A DNA stretch of 64,000 nt from Sparassis latifolia (GCA_018466975.1 CM031560.1:186001-250000); one strand, 5' to 3'; positions 23,427 to 34,336 are shown, counted from the stretch's first letter. Notes: generated by a model from the letters alone, not told the origin. Numbers and translations: made by a program.

Positions 23427-24941
23427 ATGTCTCTTCACCAAGACGGCCCATGCCTACGTTATCCAGAAAATCTGGGCCTACATCCTACTATCACCCATGA
23501 GGTAGCGGTGTCCATGCTGCTGCGCGCCACGCAACTCGCCCAAACGACTCCATTTACGTGGGGATACATCGACAAGCCATCCGGTAAGTGTGACCGTGAT
23601 TGTATGTCAGTCCGTCTTCAGCTTCGTTTCGTCCGGCTGATAATATTCTCCACTTACACCAGAGGGCCAGCTGTTCCTTGTCTTCATTACCCAACAACAA
23701 CCAATATTGCAGGATGGTCTCCGGTACCAAGAGCAGGAGCAGCGCTATGTTCTCCCTGCAGGCCCGGGACGCGTGCGTCGCTCATTCCTTCAGCTTCCCC
23801 GCTTTTTTCGGAGCCTCATATTAACGGACCATGCAGGAACTAGAGGTAATGGAGACGAAATTCGGCTTCATCCCCGGACAAGATAGCGTTGCGTTCCGCA
23901 TGCGCCGGCGGTACCGGCTGCACAAAGGCGGACACCCGCAGCTTATGCTCATCCATTATCTGCGGGGCCAGAACGTGCGTAAGTCCTTTCCACGCCACTC
24001 TCCCCGCGAAAAATTCCGATTTCTTTATTTTTCGCCTTGCAGCCATCGTTCCCTCATTGAACCAGCCCGCACGCGTGTATCCCCTTCGTCCGCTGAACGA
24101 GCCATCCATCTTCGTTATGGGAGAGAAGATGGGACAGAAGGTCTTTACTGGAAGTGGCGGCAGTGCGCCGCCGGGCGAGCGCCAGCAGTCTCTCCCTCCT
24201 CCGATGGCAGCGATGAACATGAACTTCGGCGTTGGCATGAGTGGGAATGCTCAAGCGCTCCTGGCCGCGCAGAATAGCAACATGGAGGCGCTCGAGCGGA
24301 GGAGCCAGCGGGACCGGAGTGGGAGCATGAGTACGGTGAGGACCATGTCGGGTGTTGGGCTATGTCTTACTCACTGTGCTGTACAGCGCCAGACGCAGTT
24401 GCCTCCATCGCGTACGGAAGACGAGGATTCGGCAGGTGAGTGGTGTGCTGCCACGGCTATGGGAACATCACTTATTTTTTTTTTCTGCTTTGCGTAGACG
24501 AGTCTGACTTAATCTCGACACGCGCGTTGGCCCTAACACGTTATAAGCGAAACCATGAGCTGATGAATGAAGTGTTCATGTACGCCGCGTTTAGTGAGTC
24601 TTCACATTTGCCCAGTCTCACGTAGTACTGACTCTGAGATCATCTCGTCTTAGGTAAACTGAAAGATAACGCACCGCGTGCCCCGCCATACTCTATATTC
24701 AGTAAGGACGAACTTGAAGAAAAGGCCGTAAGTCCCCTTTCCCCAGTCCATACTCATAATGCTCACAGTATACGGTCACGCGCAGGCGAAGCTCGCAGCC
24801 GAGATTGATGTGCTGAAGGCGAAGGCTGCTTCAAGGCAGGAAGCTCGTCTGAGGGCCGAGGCATCTAGTGGGCCAGATGATGCAGGAGATGTCTCCATGA
24901 CCATCGATCCTCCAAATGCTGCAGAAGGCATAATGGTGTGA
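23427..24941 (+). CDS. ssr4: SWI/SNF and RSC complex subunit Ssr4
   Basis: Fungal chromatin-remodelling subunit shared by SWI/SNF and RSC. Exon 1 (23427-23583) gives HPTITHEVAVSMLLRATQLA and PFTWGYIDKPSG. Exon 2 from 23663 gives GQLFLVFITQQQ and ends at GPGR. Exon 3 reads METKFGFIPGQD, FRMRRRYRLHKGG and LMLIHYLRGQ. These are the Ssr4 N-terminal domain. The C-terminal part has ALALTRYKRNHELMNEVF, then FSKDELEEKAAKLAAEIDVLKAKAA (coiled coil), the conserved Ssr4 C-terminal region. A Met/Gln/Pro-rich linker separates them. About seven exons with short GT-AG introns all hold frame, and the stop is at 24941. The gene looks intact and is probably essential. Confidence 0.82.
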
Positions 24942-25593
24942 CTGCGACTGGCTTGTGTAGTTGAGTGTTTTGTATCAATGTTTTTTTTGAGTGGCAAGGT
25001 CTCTAGTAAGTGCCCTTGCACAATACCGCTAGCACTGCATTTTAAATCTTAATCTTCTCTCGGTCCTTCGGGATGGCGTCGACACATTGTACCTTGTCTT
25101 GGCAAGATGTTCTGCTAGCGGACCATGTGTTCCCGCAACGGCTTGGTCGTAAACCTGTCGTGTGCATCTTGACACGCACATTACAGACCATGAGTGCGCT
25201 GGATTCCGACCACCTACGACGTGATTTTGACGTCTTCGAAATGCCCCTACGCACGTTAGTTGTGGACCCACAATGAATGTAGTGAGTCAGTACCGGTCAC
25301 TGCTTGTGACTTCATGCTCTCCCAGGATATGCTAGTCTCTGATACACCGTTCGACTATCAAAACATGTGGGCATGCTTTAGGGCCATCTATCCTCTTCAG
25401 TATAGAGTGACTCGCGATGAGATCCTAATCACGTGTTCAGTGTTCCTCGACTTACCGAAGGGCAGACGGTGCGTGTTATGTCTTATGACGCTTGTGCTCA
25501 TACGCTTGTGCTCATTTGTGAGTCAGACGTATAAAGATGCTGCCGCTGTAGTATTCTAGGATCCCCATCAAGTTCGAACCAGCTGTTATCGCC
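24942..25593. other. gap upstream of oxygenase A
   Basis: Contains a minus-strand frame (about 25254-25042) of doubtful status, a 14-bp direct repeat (CGCTTGTGCTCAT twice, about 25489-25516) and the TATA box at 25530. Confidence 0.4.
25530..25536 (+). promoter_or_regulatory. TATA box of oxygenase A
   Basis: TATAAAG, 64 bp before the start codon at 25594, a usual fungal distance. Copy C also has a TATA box, 49 bp from its ATG. Confidence 0.6.
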
Positions 25594-26979
25594 ATGGCCA
25601 GCATCGATGACCAGCTAGAGAATCTCGCATCTAGCCTCACCAGTAGACTGCCGTACTGCAGTGGCACGTTGGACATTCCTCCGACGAACTTTGTCCTATT
25701 TTATGGGAAAGAGCAGGACGCTCAGTAAGTAAGTTCCTGAATGTCTTCTTCTGTGGCTTATTGATGTTATTTGTAGTCGCGTGGATCTTCTGAATGCGTC
25801 TGAAGACGAGCTGAAGCGCCTCGCCGAGACGTGCGATGTCGCCACCTTCGGTATGGGCCAGGAAAGTGTCCATGACGAGTCATACAGAAAGGCGGGCAAG
25901 CTTGACGTTACGCAGTTTGCGATGCATTTCGACGCCACACTTGTCGGACTGGCCGAGACTGTATTTGCGGATCTGTTTGACGGAGATGAGACTTCGTCTG
26001 TCCGTGCCGAACTATACAAGCTGAACGTATACGGTATGTCCGTCGGCACTACACTTATGTGTGAAACATTTTGACAGGGTTCTCAGGACCGCAATCTTTC
26101 TTCAAGTCTCACGTCGACACTCCGCGAAGCGACGACATGTTTGGTTCACTCGTGGTCATATTTCCCACGCGCTATCAGGGGGGTGCTCTGGTGTTGCGCG
26201 ACGGAGGTGAAGCGTGGATGTTTGACTCCGCGGAAACATTGTCTCGGCAGTCTGAGAAACCACGAATTGCCTACGTCGCCTTCTTCAGCGATGTCGAGCA
26301 CGAGGTTCTCCCTGTCCAGTCCGGCTACCGCGTTACGTTGACCTATAACCTCTATTTCGCTGACGCAAGTCCCGTCCCGGCCGTGCCGGTCACTCGGCCA
26401 TTCCCTCAGGCAAAATCCCCGTTCGAGGTTGAACTTCAGTTGCTTCTAGATGACCCGACGTTTCTGCCCGAAGGCGGTCACCTCGGTTTCGGTCTCTCTC
26501 ACCTGTATCCTATCCATGCGAACGTGTTACGTGATTTCGGCCCCACGAGAACGATTCCTCTGGCCAAGTTAATGTCTCATCTGAAGGGCAGCGACCGTCA
26601 GCTCCGCCAGTCCTGCAGTAACCTCTCTTTGAAGTTATCCCCTCGAGTTATCTACAAAGATCGAAGTGAAGAGCTCTCTGTGCTCTGCGACCATATCGTC
26701 GACTTTCCCAGTGATGAAACGTTCGAGAACGATCCATTTTGGTCGTTCCTCCGCGAGAAGGAGGGAGGAAAGCTGCTAAATACTCCCCCGGGTTCAGAAG
26801 ACTCTGGCTCGGATGATGGTGCCGATGTGACGGTGTACTGGGTGACTAGACCATCGCAGACGGACCAAGCAGATTGCTTTTTCCTGACGTACGGTAATGA
26901 GCCCGGCTTAGATTATACTTACATGCAGGCTTGCCTCATTGTTGATGTCGGCGCTGTTGGAAAGCGGGCTACAGCGTAG
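25594..26979 (+). CDS. prolyl-hydroxylase-like 2OG-Fe(II) oxygenase, copy A
   Basis: Exons 25594-25724, 25777-26033 and 26078-26979 join in frame to 429 aa. Exon 1 encodes a short N-terminal helix. Exon 2 has ETCDVATFGMGQE and DESYRKAGKLD. Exon 3 holds the double-stranded beta-helix: FFKSHVDTPR (His and Asp iron ligands), FGSLVVIFP, GGALVLRDGG, VAFFSDVEHEV (distal His) and SGYRVTLTYNLY (Arg that binds 2-oxoglutarate). This is the pattern of the P4H-type 2OG-Fe(II) oxygenase superfamily; the substrate is unknown. The C-terminal 200 residues are an extra domain ending in CLIVDVGAVGKRATA. First of three tandem paralogues; intron positions and phases are the same in copy C (exons 1 and 2 are also 131 and 257 nt). 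It has a TATA box and no defects. Confidence 0.85.
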
Positions 26980-26994
26980 AAGGCAGCCGTCTTC

Positions 26995-27180
26995 TGTATG
27001 ACATCCTCTGTGCTCTCGTTTTGTTGCGGCTCTTCCGCTTCCTTGCTTTCCTCTAGTTCTCCTGCTTCGTTATTTTCCTCCACTTCGTCACTTCCCTCCA
27101 GCGCTCCTGCTTCTTTGCTTTCCTCCAGCTCTCTATTTCATTTATTTCCTCCAACTTCCCAACTCATTGCTTTCCGCTAG
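26995..27180. repeat. pyrimidine-rich degenerate minisatellite
   Basis: Directly after the stop of copy A, a C/T-rich stretch with repeated TTTCCTCCA and CTCCTGCTTC words. A unit of about 60 bp recurs roughly twice with changes. Probably non-coding 3' sequence. Confidence 0.55.
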
Positions 27181-27328
27181 GTCGCCTGTATATCGCTGTT
27201 CGATGCTGTGTTCCCCGATGCTTGTGGCGCACAGACCGCGTTTGTGACACGATCACGTGCCTTAAATTTACCCGCGTCCGAGTCGGCGCTTCGCCAGTTC
27301 AGCACACTTAAGTTCCATGTTGTTGTGA

Positions 27329-27751
27329 GCATTACAGCGCTTTGCAAGTATATGCGGAATCGTCGTCGATGGATTTTGCGCCGAGCTCAGGACCTGAAAC
27401 CGCTCAGCCACTGCAGCCACCGGTAAATTGCCCAATTGATCAGGTCCGAGAGTCCGAGCCTAGCCAAAACCAGAGAGACCGTGCCCAGAGTGTCTCATCA
27501 ACCAATCGCCCCACGTGGGTTTTCTACGGCATCCTAATGCAGGAGCTTAGACAAGCTTCGGGCATGCCTCGGACAACTGCTTTTGGGAAATTCGCGTCAC
27601 CGATGGCCCTCCCGGTATCCTCCGCTAGACTTCCGGTAGTAACGTGCCACTACAACAGTTTGGGGTCCTGGGCTCGGGGCAAGCTCGGGGCGCCTGAGGC
27701 CAAAAATCCATCGACGACGATTCCGCATATACTTGCGAAGCGCTGTAATGC
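27329..27751. mobile_element. 423-bp element with near-perfect 49-bp inverted terminal arms
   Basis: The left arm 27329-27377 begins GCATTACAGCGC and runs through AAGTATATGCGG to ATGGATTTT. The right arm 27702-27751 is its reverse complement with a single T/C difference. The interior has no transposase. Such arms fit a MITE or a recent inverted duplication. I cannot see a target-site duplication, so the class is open. It lies 142 bp before the Tc1/mariner element. Confidence 0.6.
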
Positions 27752-27893
27752 ATAGGACAATATCCTATCTGGGTTTCTGGTGAGGGTGCACCATTGTTCT
27801 TGCGTATTTACGCTATCCATATACAGCGACAACGGGCCTAGCGACGTGCCGGAGGCCCGGAGTAGGTGCTTCATCGATTTACTGTCCTTCTTA

Positions 27894-28861
27894 CAGTCGT
27901 TTGCATATGAGCACTGGATGCAATTTCCAATAAGTTGGGGGGATTACACAAAAGTTATTTGAAAGATAGAGTGAATATGTTTAGTGTAAGTTGCACTGCT
28001 TATGAGAGACTTATCTGACAGTTATCCTAGAAATGGAAAACTTATTATGAAGTTATTTCTACTTTGAGATAAGTTTCAAATAACTTTTGGATAAGTCTCT
28101 TGAAAGCAGTTCCACTTACATGAAGCTTATTTACTCTAGCTCTCAAATAACTTTTGCATACTCCCCTCAACTTATTGGAAATTGCATCCAGTGGAGACTG
28201 CGTTTCCGCTTCTGTAAAAGTTGTTTGTTGTAGCCAAATAGTCACACTATGTCACACTAAAAACATTAAAATTCCCCACTGCCAGGACTACATCCATCAT
28301 GGCACCGCACACCTCTCCTGAGCTGCGGGAACTCATGGTGTCGTGGCGAAGCACCAAAACCATAGCGGAAATTGCAGCTCTCGCTCACTGTTCCCCGCAC
28401 ACTGTCAAATGAGGTCCTCTGACCATACCGCAACTATGGTGTCATCAAGAACCCGTTTGCATGTCCCCGAGGGGCAGTACAAATTTTAGATACCAATGAT
28501 GTGAATTATATGGTCTCTTCTTGCAGCAAATCCATGCCTCTATCTTGATGAGCTCCGGATGCAGCTCTTCATCTATCGTGAAATCAATGTTTCACATGCC
28601 ACCCTCTGGTGCACACTCCATAGATCAGCACTCAGTCACAAACAGGTATTAAAGGAAGCCATGGAACGGAATGAGCTTCTACTGTCAACCTAAGAAGCCT
28701 GCAATTGGGAGAGTATGCAATCAATATTGTGGGGGGACATCGTGGAAGGATACACACGCTGGCACACTGGGTCTTGAAACGGGTTAGGGTTTGTCACACT
28801 GTTTGGCTACAACAAACAACTTTTACACAAGTGGAAACGCAGTTTCATATGCAAATGACTG
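27894..28861 (+). mobile_element. truncated Tc1/mariner transposon with TA target duplication
   Basis: The left terminus CAGTCGTTTGCATATGA and the right terminus TCATATGCAAATGACTG are inverted repeats, each outside edge bordered by TA (27892-27893 and 28862-28863), the Tc1/mariner signature. The repeats continue inward (ACTGCGTTTCC, AAAAGTTGTTTGTTGTAGCC) for over 60 bp. A coding remnant from about 28299 reads LRELMVSWRSTKTIAEIAAL and, after a break, YLDELRMQLFIYREINVSHA and LKEAMERNELLLSTW: the paired helix-turn-helix part of a Tc1-type transposase. The DDE catalytic region is absent, so it cannot move on its own. Its left repeat is interrupted by the MITE at 27912. Confidence 0.85.
27912..28193. 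mobile_element. CACTA-like MITE inserted in the Tc1/mariner terminal repeat
   Basis: 282 bp with very long inverted arms (CACTGGATGCAATTTCC on the left, GGAAATTGCATCCAGTG on the right; similarity continues about 100 bp inward, so it could fold into a hairpin). It is flanked by GAG on both sides (27909-27911 and 28194-28196). Three-base duplications and CACT-starting ends are typical of CACTA (CMC/EnSpm) elements. The other end of the Tc1 element preserves the uninterrupted site, with AA in place of the duplicated bases, which supports the boundaries. Confidence 0.85.
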
Positions 28862-28863
28862 TA

Positions 28864-29066
28864 GACTAATCGGCCACGCAGGATTTGAAGTACGTGTTTG
28901 AGGGGACACGCTATCCCCGTGTGTGCCAAATGACTCGCGATGGAATACTCTAGTTCCCGTGCACATCGCCTAGTCTGCAGCTCGAGTGATGAAACGATTA
29001 TAGCTGCAAAGGTTCTTTTAAGTTCAATCTCCATGTTCCACCGAGGTCGATTAAACCGCTTCCACT
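28864..29066. other. short spacer upstream of oxygenase pseudogene B
   Basis: About 200 bp between the Tc1/mariner element and copy B. No TATA box like those of copies A and C is visible. Confidence 0.4.
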
Positions 29067-30507
29067 ATGTCCAACCTTGATAAGCAACTACTCAACCTTG
29101 CGTCTACTCTCACTGCCAAAGCGCTGTTCTCCAGCGGCACGTTAGCTGAGACAGATTTGCTACTGGACTATGCGAAGGAGAGATCTCGGGGTGCGCCAGT
29201 TATGGACATTGATTTACGAGCCCCGCTGACGTTGTAACATGCAGGAAAGTGGATCTACTGCATGCTACTGAGAACGAATTGCAGCGCCTCTCAGAGACAT
29301 GCGACGCAGCACCCTTCGGTGTTGGTCAGGAGAATGTCCACGACGAGTCATACAGGAAAGCGGGCAAGTTTGATGTTCCGGGTTTCTCCGTGCATTTTGA
29401 TGCCAGTCGACCTGGGCTGACGGATAATGCCTTTGCGAATTTGTTTGATCAAGAAGAAACGTCAGCTGTTCGCGCAGAACTGTACAAGCTGAACGTCCAT
29501 GGTATGTGCTTAGAGTTCCATATTCTGAGCTGCCGCATGTTGAGAGCGGGTGGAACTCAGGTCTTTCTTCAAATCACACGTAGATTCCCCACGGAGTCAG
29601 AAACTGTTCGGTTCTCTTGTCGTCATCTTCCCCACGTTACGCCATGGGGGTCAATCGTGGACCTTCGACTCTCGTGAAGCCAGAAGTTGCGTATGTCGCA
29701 TTCTTCAGCGACGTCGAGCACGAAGTCCTTCCTGTCGAAACAGGCTGTCGCATCACTCTCACGTACAACCTCTATTTCACGACTGCATGTCCCTTTCCTA
29801 TCATTCCGACCACGAAATCATTCGCTCGGACGAGGTCTGAATTCGCAGTCGAGCTGCAGACTCTTCTGGACGATCCGACATCTATGCCAGAAGGTGGTCA
29901 CTCGGATTCGGTCTGAGTCACATGTATTCTATCGATATGAGTGTGGTGCAAGAGTCTGGTCCACAGCGGAGCATCCCTTTGTCGATCTGACCTAATACCT
30001 TGAGGGAAGGATTATCAACTTCTCCAATCCTACAAGGAGCTTTCCCTGAAAGTTTATCCTCGTGTGATTTACGAGGACTCTGGCTCGGACGTTGAGGTAC
30101 ATGCGTTGTGTTCCTACATCGTGCTTTTTCCCGACGATGCTATTCTCTGGCAGCCGGAGGAGCTGTTCTGGTCGTATCTCCGGAAGAATGCAAGTGGTCA
30201 GTTAATGGAAACATCACCTCAGTCTCCCGTTTGGTACGCTGATGACGGCGCAGGAGACGATGAAGACAAGGATGGGAGGGATATCATCATGAACTGGGTG
30301 ACCCTCCCTCCGCAGACAGAGCGTCCCCAGTCCACTTTCGTAACGTATGGCAACGAAGCCTACTTATCCTTCACTTACATACAGCCTTGCCTGATAGTCG
30401 ACATCGGGAAGGTTGGAAACCCGGAAGACGGCCACGGTTCGGAAGTAAAACATATACCTTTTCTTAATGCAATATTTGTTACCCAGCTGATTATTTCTGC
30501 TGTTTAG
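29067..30507 (+). pseudogene. 2OG-Fe(II) oxygenase, copy B, inactivated
   Basis: Second tandem paralogue. The start at 29067 and most of the exon layout match copies A and C, but it is broken. No canonical donor at the first intron restores the frame into exon 2. In the core, FFKSHVDSPRS and FGSLVVIFP are kept, but the segment equal to GGALVLRDGG is deleted near 29645 and the frame changes before VAFFSDVEHEV. A one-base loss near 29900 gives a stop soon after LPEGGH-equivalent sequence. A further change near the end replaces the conserved VGKR tail. The C-terminal domain (about 30064-30420) is still open. Recent decay: similarity to A and C remains obvious throughout. Confidence 0.85.
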
Positions 30508-30990
30508 CACTGGAGTTAGCTCAGAGTCGTTTTCCATAGTATTTTCGTTTGTTTTCTCTTCATCGAAAGAAATTTGAGATCGAACCTCGAGATGCGTCGC
30601 GTCACAGCCACGTGACATCACTGACACGCGTTCATGGCCCTGGAAGCTGCGCTTCAGTTTATAGCTTCTACTTCGCTTTCTTGCCACGAATAATCATATA
30701 TCTTGAGTCTCGACGCTATGCCTGTCTTTACAGAGGAGACGGGTAGCATCAATTGCGCGCTGCGATGGGAAAACACGACGAAAGGTGTCCTTATCCTTTT
30801 TTGTACAGGGTGACTCGCTGAGAGAACATATCTGAAGAGGATCTGCCGGCAAGCGAGGAGAATGCCAGATCTGAATTCCACGTGTACGTTGTCGCATCAA
30901 CTCTGCCCCATGGGTTGATCCTTTGTCCACAGTCCTCCACTTATAAAAGAGGCAAGGACTCCAGACCGATTCGGCTCTCCAACAACCATC
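30508..30990. other. intergenic region before oxygenase C
   Basis: No gene. Holds the TATA box of copy C at 30942. Confidence 0.5.
30942..30948 (+). promoter_or_regulatory. TATA box of oxygenase C
   Basis: TATAAAA, 49 bp before the ATG at 30991, followed by a CT/CA-rich leader. Confidence 0.65.
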
Positions 30991-32394
30991 ATGTCTACCA
31001 CAGCAGAACAACTGAAAACTCTCAGTTCCGCCCTCGTTGACAAGCCGCCGTACTGCAGTGGCACTCTTTCCCTGCCCTCGGATAACTTCCTCCTTTTCTT
31101 TGGGAAGGACCGACTTGCAAGGTAAGCCACGTTCGAGGCCTTCCTCAATTCACAAAGTCTGATTCGGAGTTCCATCGACATAGGCGAATCAATTTGAGTG
31201 ACGCATCTGCCGACGATCTGCAGCATCTTGCGCGGACTTGCGATGCTGCCACCTTCGGTGTCAACCACGAAGATGTTCTAGACGAGTCGTACAGGAAAGC
31301 GGGCAAACTGGACTCCATCGAGTTCTCTATAAACTTTGACGTGGACCGTATTGGACTCATGGAAGCTGTTCGTTCGGACCTTTTGGAATACAAGGAGGAG
31401 AAGGCGATCCGCGCCGAGAAGTATAAGCTAAACGTGTATGGTGTGTTTCCAAGCCACTAGGTTTGTTTCTCAACAACTAACTTGGATGTGCTCATGTATA
31501 GGTGAAGAGTCATTCTTCAAGCCGCACTTGGATACACCTCGTGACGAAACCATGTTTGGTTCCCTCGTCATCGTCTTGCCCACTCCCCACAAGGGTGGGG
31601 CGCTTGTTCTACGCCATGGGGGCAAGGAATGGACGTTCGACTCTTCCGAGCTCCTGTCAGGTCAAGCCGAACCTTCCATCGCATACGTCGCATTCTACAG
31701 CGACGTTGAGCATGAAGTCTTGAAAGTCGAGTCCGGCCATCGCATCACGATCACCTACAACCTCTACTTCGTCGACAAACCCGCACATGTTCCCGACCCG
31801 TCTACCGTTCGCCCATTCGTCACTAACGAGGCCATATTCAAAGCGCAATTCAAAGCTCTGCTCGACGACCCCACGTTCTTGCCCAAGGGCGGTTATCTAG
31901 GTTTCGGTTTACGCCACCAATACCCTCTTGACGGCAAAGCGCCGGGCAGGGACTCGAGGAGTAGGAAGCTTGCATTGTACGCAGTGCGCCAATACCTCAA
32001 GGGCAGTGATGCGCTGCTAGCGCGAGTGTGCAGCGAGCTTTCATTGAAGACTTCGTTCAGGATGGTCTACAGAGACGTTGGCGATTCCTACATAGCCGAC
32101 GTAATGACGAACCAGGTGCTGAACTTCGAAGGTGCCCACTTGGACACGGAGCTATGGTCCTACATACGTGAACATTACAACGGAGAGCTCCTGATGAAGC
32201 GCAGTAAATTCTTTCGAGAGAGGGTAGAAACGGATGTCGACGTCCACTGGGTCACGAAGACGCCCCAGGTAAATCACATCAAGACTACTTTCCTTGCGTA
32301 CGGGAATCAAGCATCGTTTGGTTGCAGCTACGCTCATGTCTGTCTGATTGTTGACGTTGGAGAGGCCGGAAAACGAGTTACAGCTAGGAAGTAG
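30991..32394 (+). CDS. prolyl-hydroxylase-like 2OG-Fe(II) oxygenase, copy C
   Basis: Exons 30991-31121, 31184-31440 and 31502-32394 join to 426 aa. Exons 1 and 2 have exactly the same lengths as in copy A (131 and 257 nt), so the intron layout is ancestral to the cluster. Core motifs: FFKPHLDTPRD (His, Asp iron ligands), FGSLVIVLP, GGALVLRHGG, VAFYSDVEHEV (distal His) and SGHRITITYNLY (2OG Arg), then the family-specific C-terminal domain (LPKGGYLGFGLRHQYP, YLKGSD, CLIVDVGEAGKR). All expected catalytic residues are present. It has its own TATA box. The substrate is unknown. Copy D at 57.3 kb, over 24 kb away, belongs to the same family. Confidence 0.87.
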
Positions 32395-32729
32395 GTTACG
32401 ACTTGCCGCACGTTGTATGTTGACAAGTCCCAGCACACCATGCCTTGATCGGCTGCGATCCGTCTGCCAGTCTCGCGAAGAAGCGAGAACTAAGTTATGG
32501 AGTCTCCCTTGAGCGCCTCAAGCTCCTTCCTCGGACGCACACGCCACTCAGTCAGATCTGGATCTGCCGCTGCTTCCTACAGGTCATCTAATCTTATCTC
32601 ATCAGTACTGCCGCAACGCGGTCACGCAACTGTTTGATCAACAGCGAAGCACTGGGCGGCGGCCAATGAGACTTGCTGAAACTTCTACTGTACTACCTCC
32701 CACGCCAGATCTTGTCCTTTACCAGCACC
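32395..32729. other. intergenic region before HIS1
   Basis: No gene seen. It should contain the original HIS1 promoter. No TATA box noticed. Confidence 0.4.
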
Positions 32730-33055
32730 ATGAGTGTGTGCAGTTGCAGCAGTAGTTCTGAAGTGCTGATCCTGTCGGGTTCAGATGCTGAGTCTCTTGA
32801 CGGTCATCTTCTCTTTGCTATTCCGAAGGAGGGCCGTCTCCACAAGAAATGCCTGGAGTTGCTGGTGGGTAACTAGGGTGCAAGCCAGTTGTGCATCCTC
32901 AGCACTTTTTTAAGGTGCGGACATACAGTCCAAGAGACATGTCTTCTCGTCAAGAACCACCCGATCGCCCTGTAAGACCTGTTTACGCAATTCAGGTGTT
33001 TCTCTCTGAATGCTGTGCAGCGTTTTTCTCCCTCCATCAGACATACTGTCATTTG
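32730..33055 (+). pseudogene. HIS1: HIS1 5' part, ATP phosphoribosyltransferase (split gene)
   Basis: First step of histidine synthesis: ATP plus PRPP to phosphoribosyl-ATP. Starts MSVCSCSSSSEV and runs into LDGHLLFAIPKEGRLHKKCLELL, the conserved HisG N-terminus. After an intron it reads GADIQ and, with a frame slip, LLVKNHPIAL. A second intron (GTAAGA to GTGCAG, about 32972-33020) leads into VFLPPSDILSFV. The next residues of the protein, GKGNVDLGIT, are found at 51,060. The gene is cut inside this codon region by the LTR element, leaving ATTTG at 33051-33055. Together with the downstream half it forms one HIS1 copy spread over 19 kb, with extra frameshifts and a stop, so it cannot work. The organism presumably has another HIS1. 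Confidence 0.85.
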
Positions 33056-33058
33056 TAT

Positions 33059-33200
33059 TGCACAAGCAGCAACAGACGGCACAGCGGTGACAATAAAATT
33101 CTCTCCCAATGTATGACGACCAGCGTGAGTGTACAAAATCTACTATGAAAAACTCCGCCGGCAACCTCCGAGATGGGCACCAGCTTGCCCACCTTCAACA
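33059..33200 (-). repeat. 3' LTR, 142 bp
   Basis: Direct copy of the LTR at 50913-51054 with a small number of base differences (for example GTATGA for GTACGA, GGGCACC for GGGCGCC), mostly C/T or G/A. The purine run at 33201-33210 precedes it on the minus strand. Confidence 0.85.
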
Positions 33201-33243
33201 CTCTCCCACAAGGTGAGCACCCATTGAGGGTAAGGAAGTAAAA

Positions 33244-33722
33244 TCAAAACAAATGCAAAACCTCCTCTGAGTCATCCCAAACCCTCGCCGACATCACAGC
33301 CTTATCCTTCCCATCCTCCGAGTCCACTGTAGCAACGTGAGCATGAGCACGACTTGAACCATGACCGGAGGAACAACCAGAACCTTGAGACGGGGAAGGA
33401 CACTCATCTGAATAATGTCCACGACCTCCACAATTGTAGCATGAGACCTCCTGTCGACCAGGTCCCTGCTTTCCTCCACCTCGCAATCCATCTCCATCTC
33501 TCCTGGACTGTGCAGCATAGTAGGCAACAGTGACCTCTGAAGCCTTCTCCTTGGAATGAGCAAGTTGTGCTTCGAGACTGGTGATCTGCATGGTGACAGC
33601 AAAGAGCTTGAGCTTTTTAAATGGAAGACCGTTGAGAGCATTGACGACGGGCTGATATTCATCAGGAAGGCCATCGCTGATGACCATAATGATGTCGAGT
33701 TCAGTGGTGTATGGTGCACCGG
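33244..33722 (-). pseudogene. copia-like gag, C-terminal half with zinc knuckle
   Basis: Reads LDIIMVISDGLPDEYQPVV, then a helical block and CYNCGGRGHYSDEC, a CCHC zinc knuckle (C-x2-C-x4-H-x4-C) typical of copia gag. It ends shortly before the polypurine run and the 3' LTR, so pol is missing. Upstream it stops abruptly at the ACGT duplication at 33723-33726, where the large DNA transposon begins. The N-terminal half is at 50211-50652 on the same strand. Dropping the transposon and one ACGT puts the halves in one frame. Confidence 0.82.
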
Positions 33723-33892
33723 ACGTTCACGGTAGAAATCACTGATCAGTCTTTTGTCTTTGTATTGGTGATAACATGTGACCGGTGGCTTGAGTGGCTG
33801 CATACCCCAGGACAGGGCATCCATGGTCGCGTTCTTCACTGCATTGACCTCCTACACCCCCCTGTCTTTGTCGACAGATACAACTGCAGATG

Positions 33893-34336
33893 AGAGCAAT
33901 GATTGACGAGGAAGGTTGGGTGCACACAGGCGACATCAGCCTTCTCAATGAGCATCTATGCATCAAGATCATTGACCGTGTCAAGGTGTGTTTTTGCTGG
34001 CCCTCACGGTGTTGTAGCGATACTGACATATCAGCAAAATATAATGAAGCTTACTCAGGGCAAATATGTCATGCTCGAGGACATTGAGAATGTCTACAGC
34101 TGATGTCCACTGGTTGCCCAACCATTCGACTGTGGCTACTCCCTCCAGTCATACCTAGTGGCCGTAGTCGTTCCTGATCCTGCCTAGCTCTGGCTCCTTG
34201 TGTCCTGATTGCTGGGTCAGCGCATAGATTCCGAGAACATCTCAGCCCTAGCAATGGCAGTAGACGATCCTTGTGTACAATTTGCCATCCTGTCAGAAAT
34301 GATGGAAGAGGCTAGGACCAACAAGCTCAAAGGGTG
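33893..34336 (+). pseudogene. long-chain acyl-CoA synthetase fragment
   Basis: Reads MIDEEGWVHTGDISLLNEH and KIIDRVK. After a retained intron (GTGTGT to ATATCAG, about 33987-34034) come NIMKLTQGKYVMLEDIENVYS and, in a shifted frame, SLQSYLVAVVVPDP. This is the conserved C-terminal part of AMP-binding fatty-acyl-CoA synthetases (the GDI and KIIDRVKN motifs). A later block at 34225-34335 (DDPCVQFAILSEMMEEARTN) is in another frame. The N-terminal 400 or more residues are missing. The intron shows it came from DNA, not a processed mRNA. Confidence 0.78.

Noticed and set aside
23840..24238. 132-codon minus-strand frame
   Set aside because: Overlaps ssr4 exons on the other strand and has no features of its own.
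33294..33839. 181-codon minus frame across the gag and transposon border
   Set aside because: Wrong frame for gag, and it runs through the inverted repeat and ACGT border. Not a real fusion.
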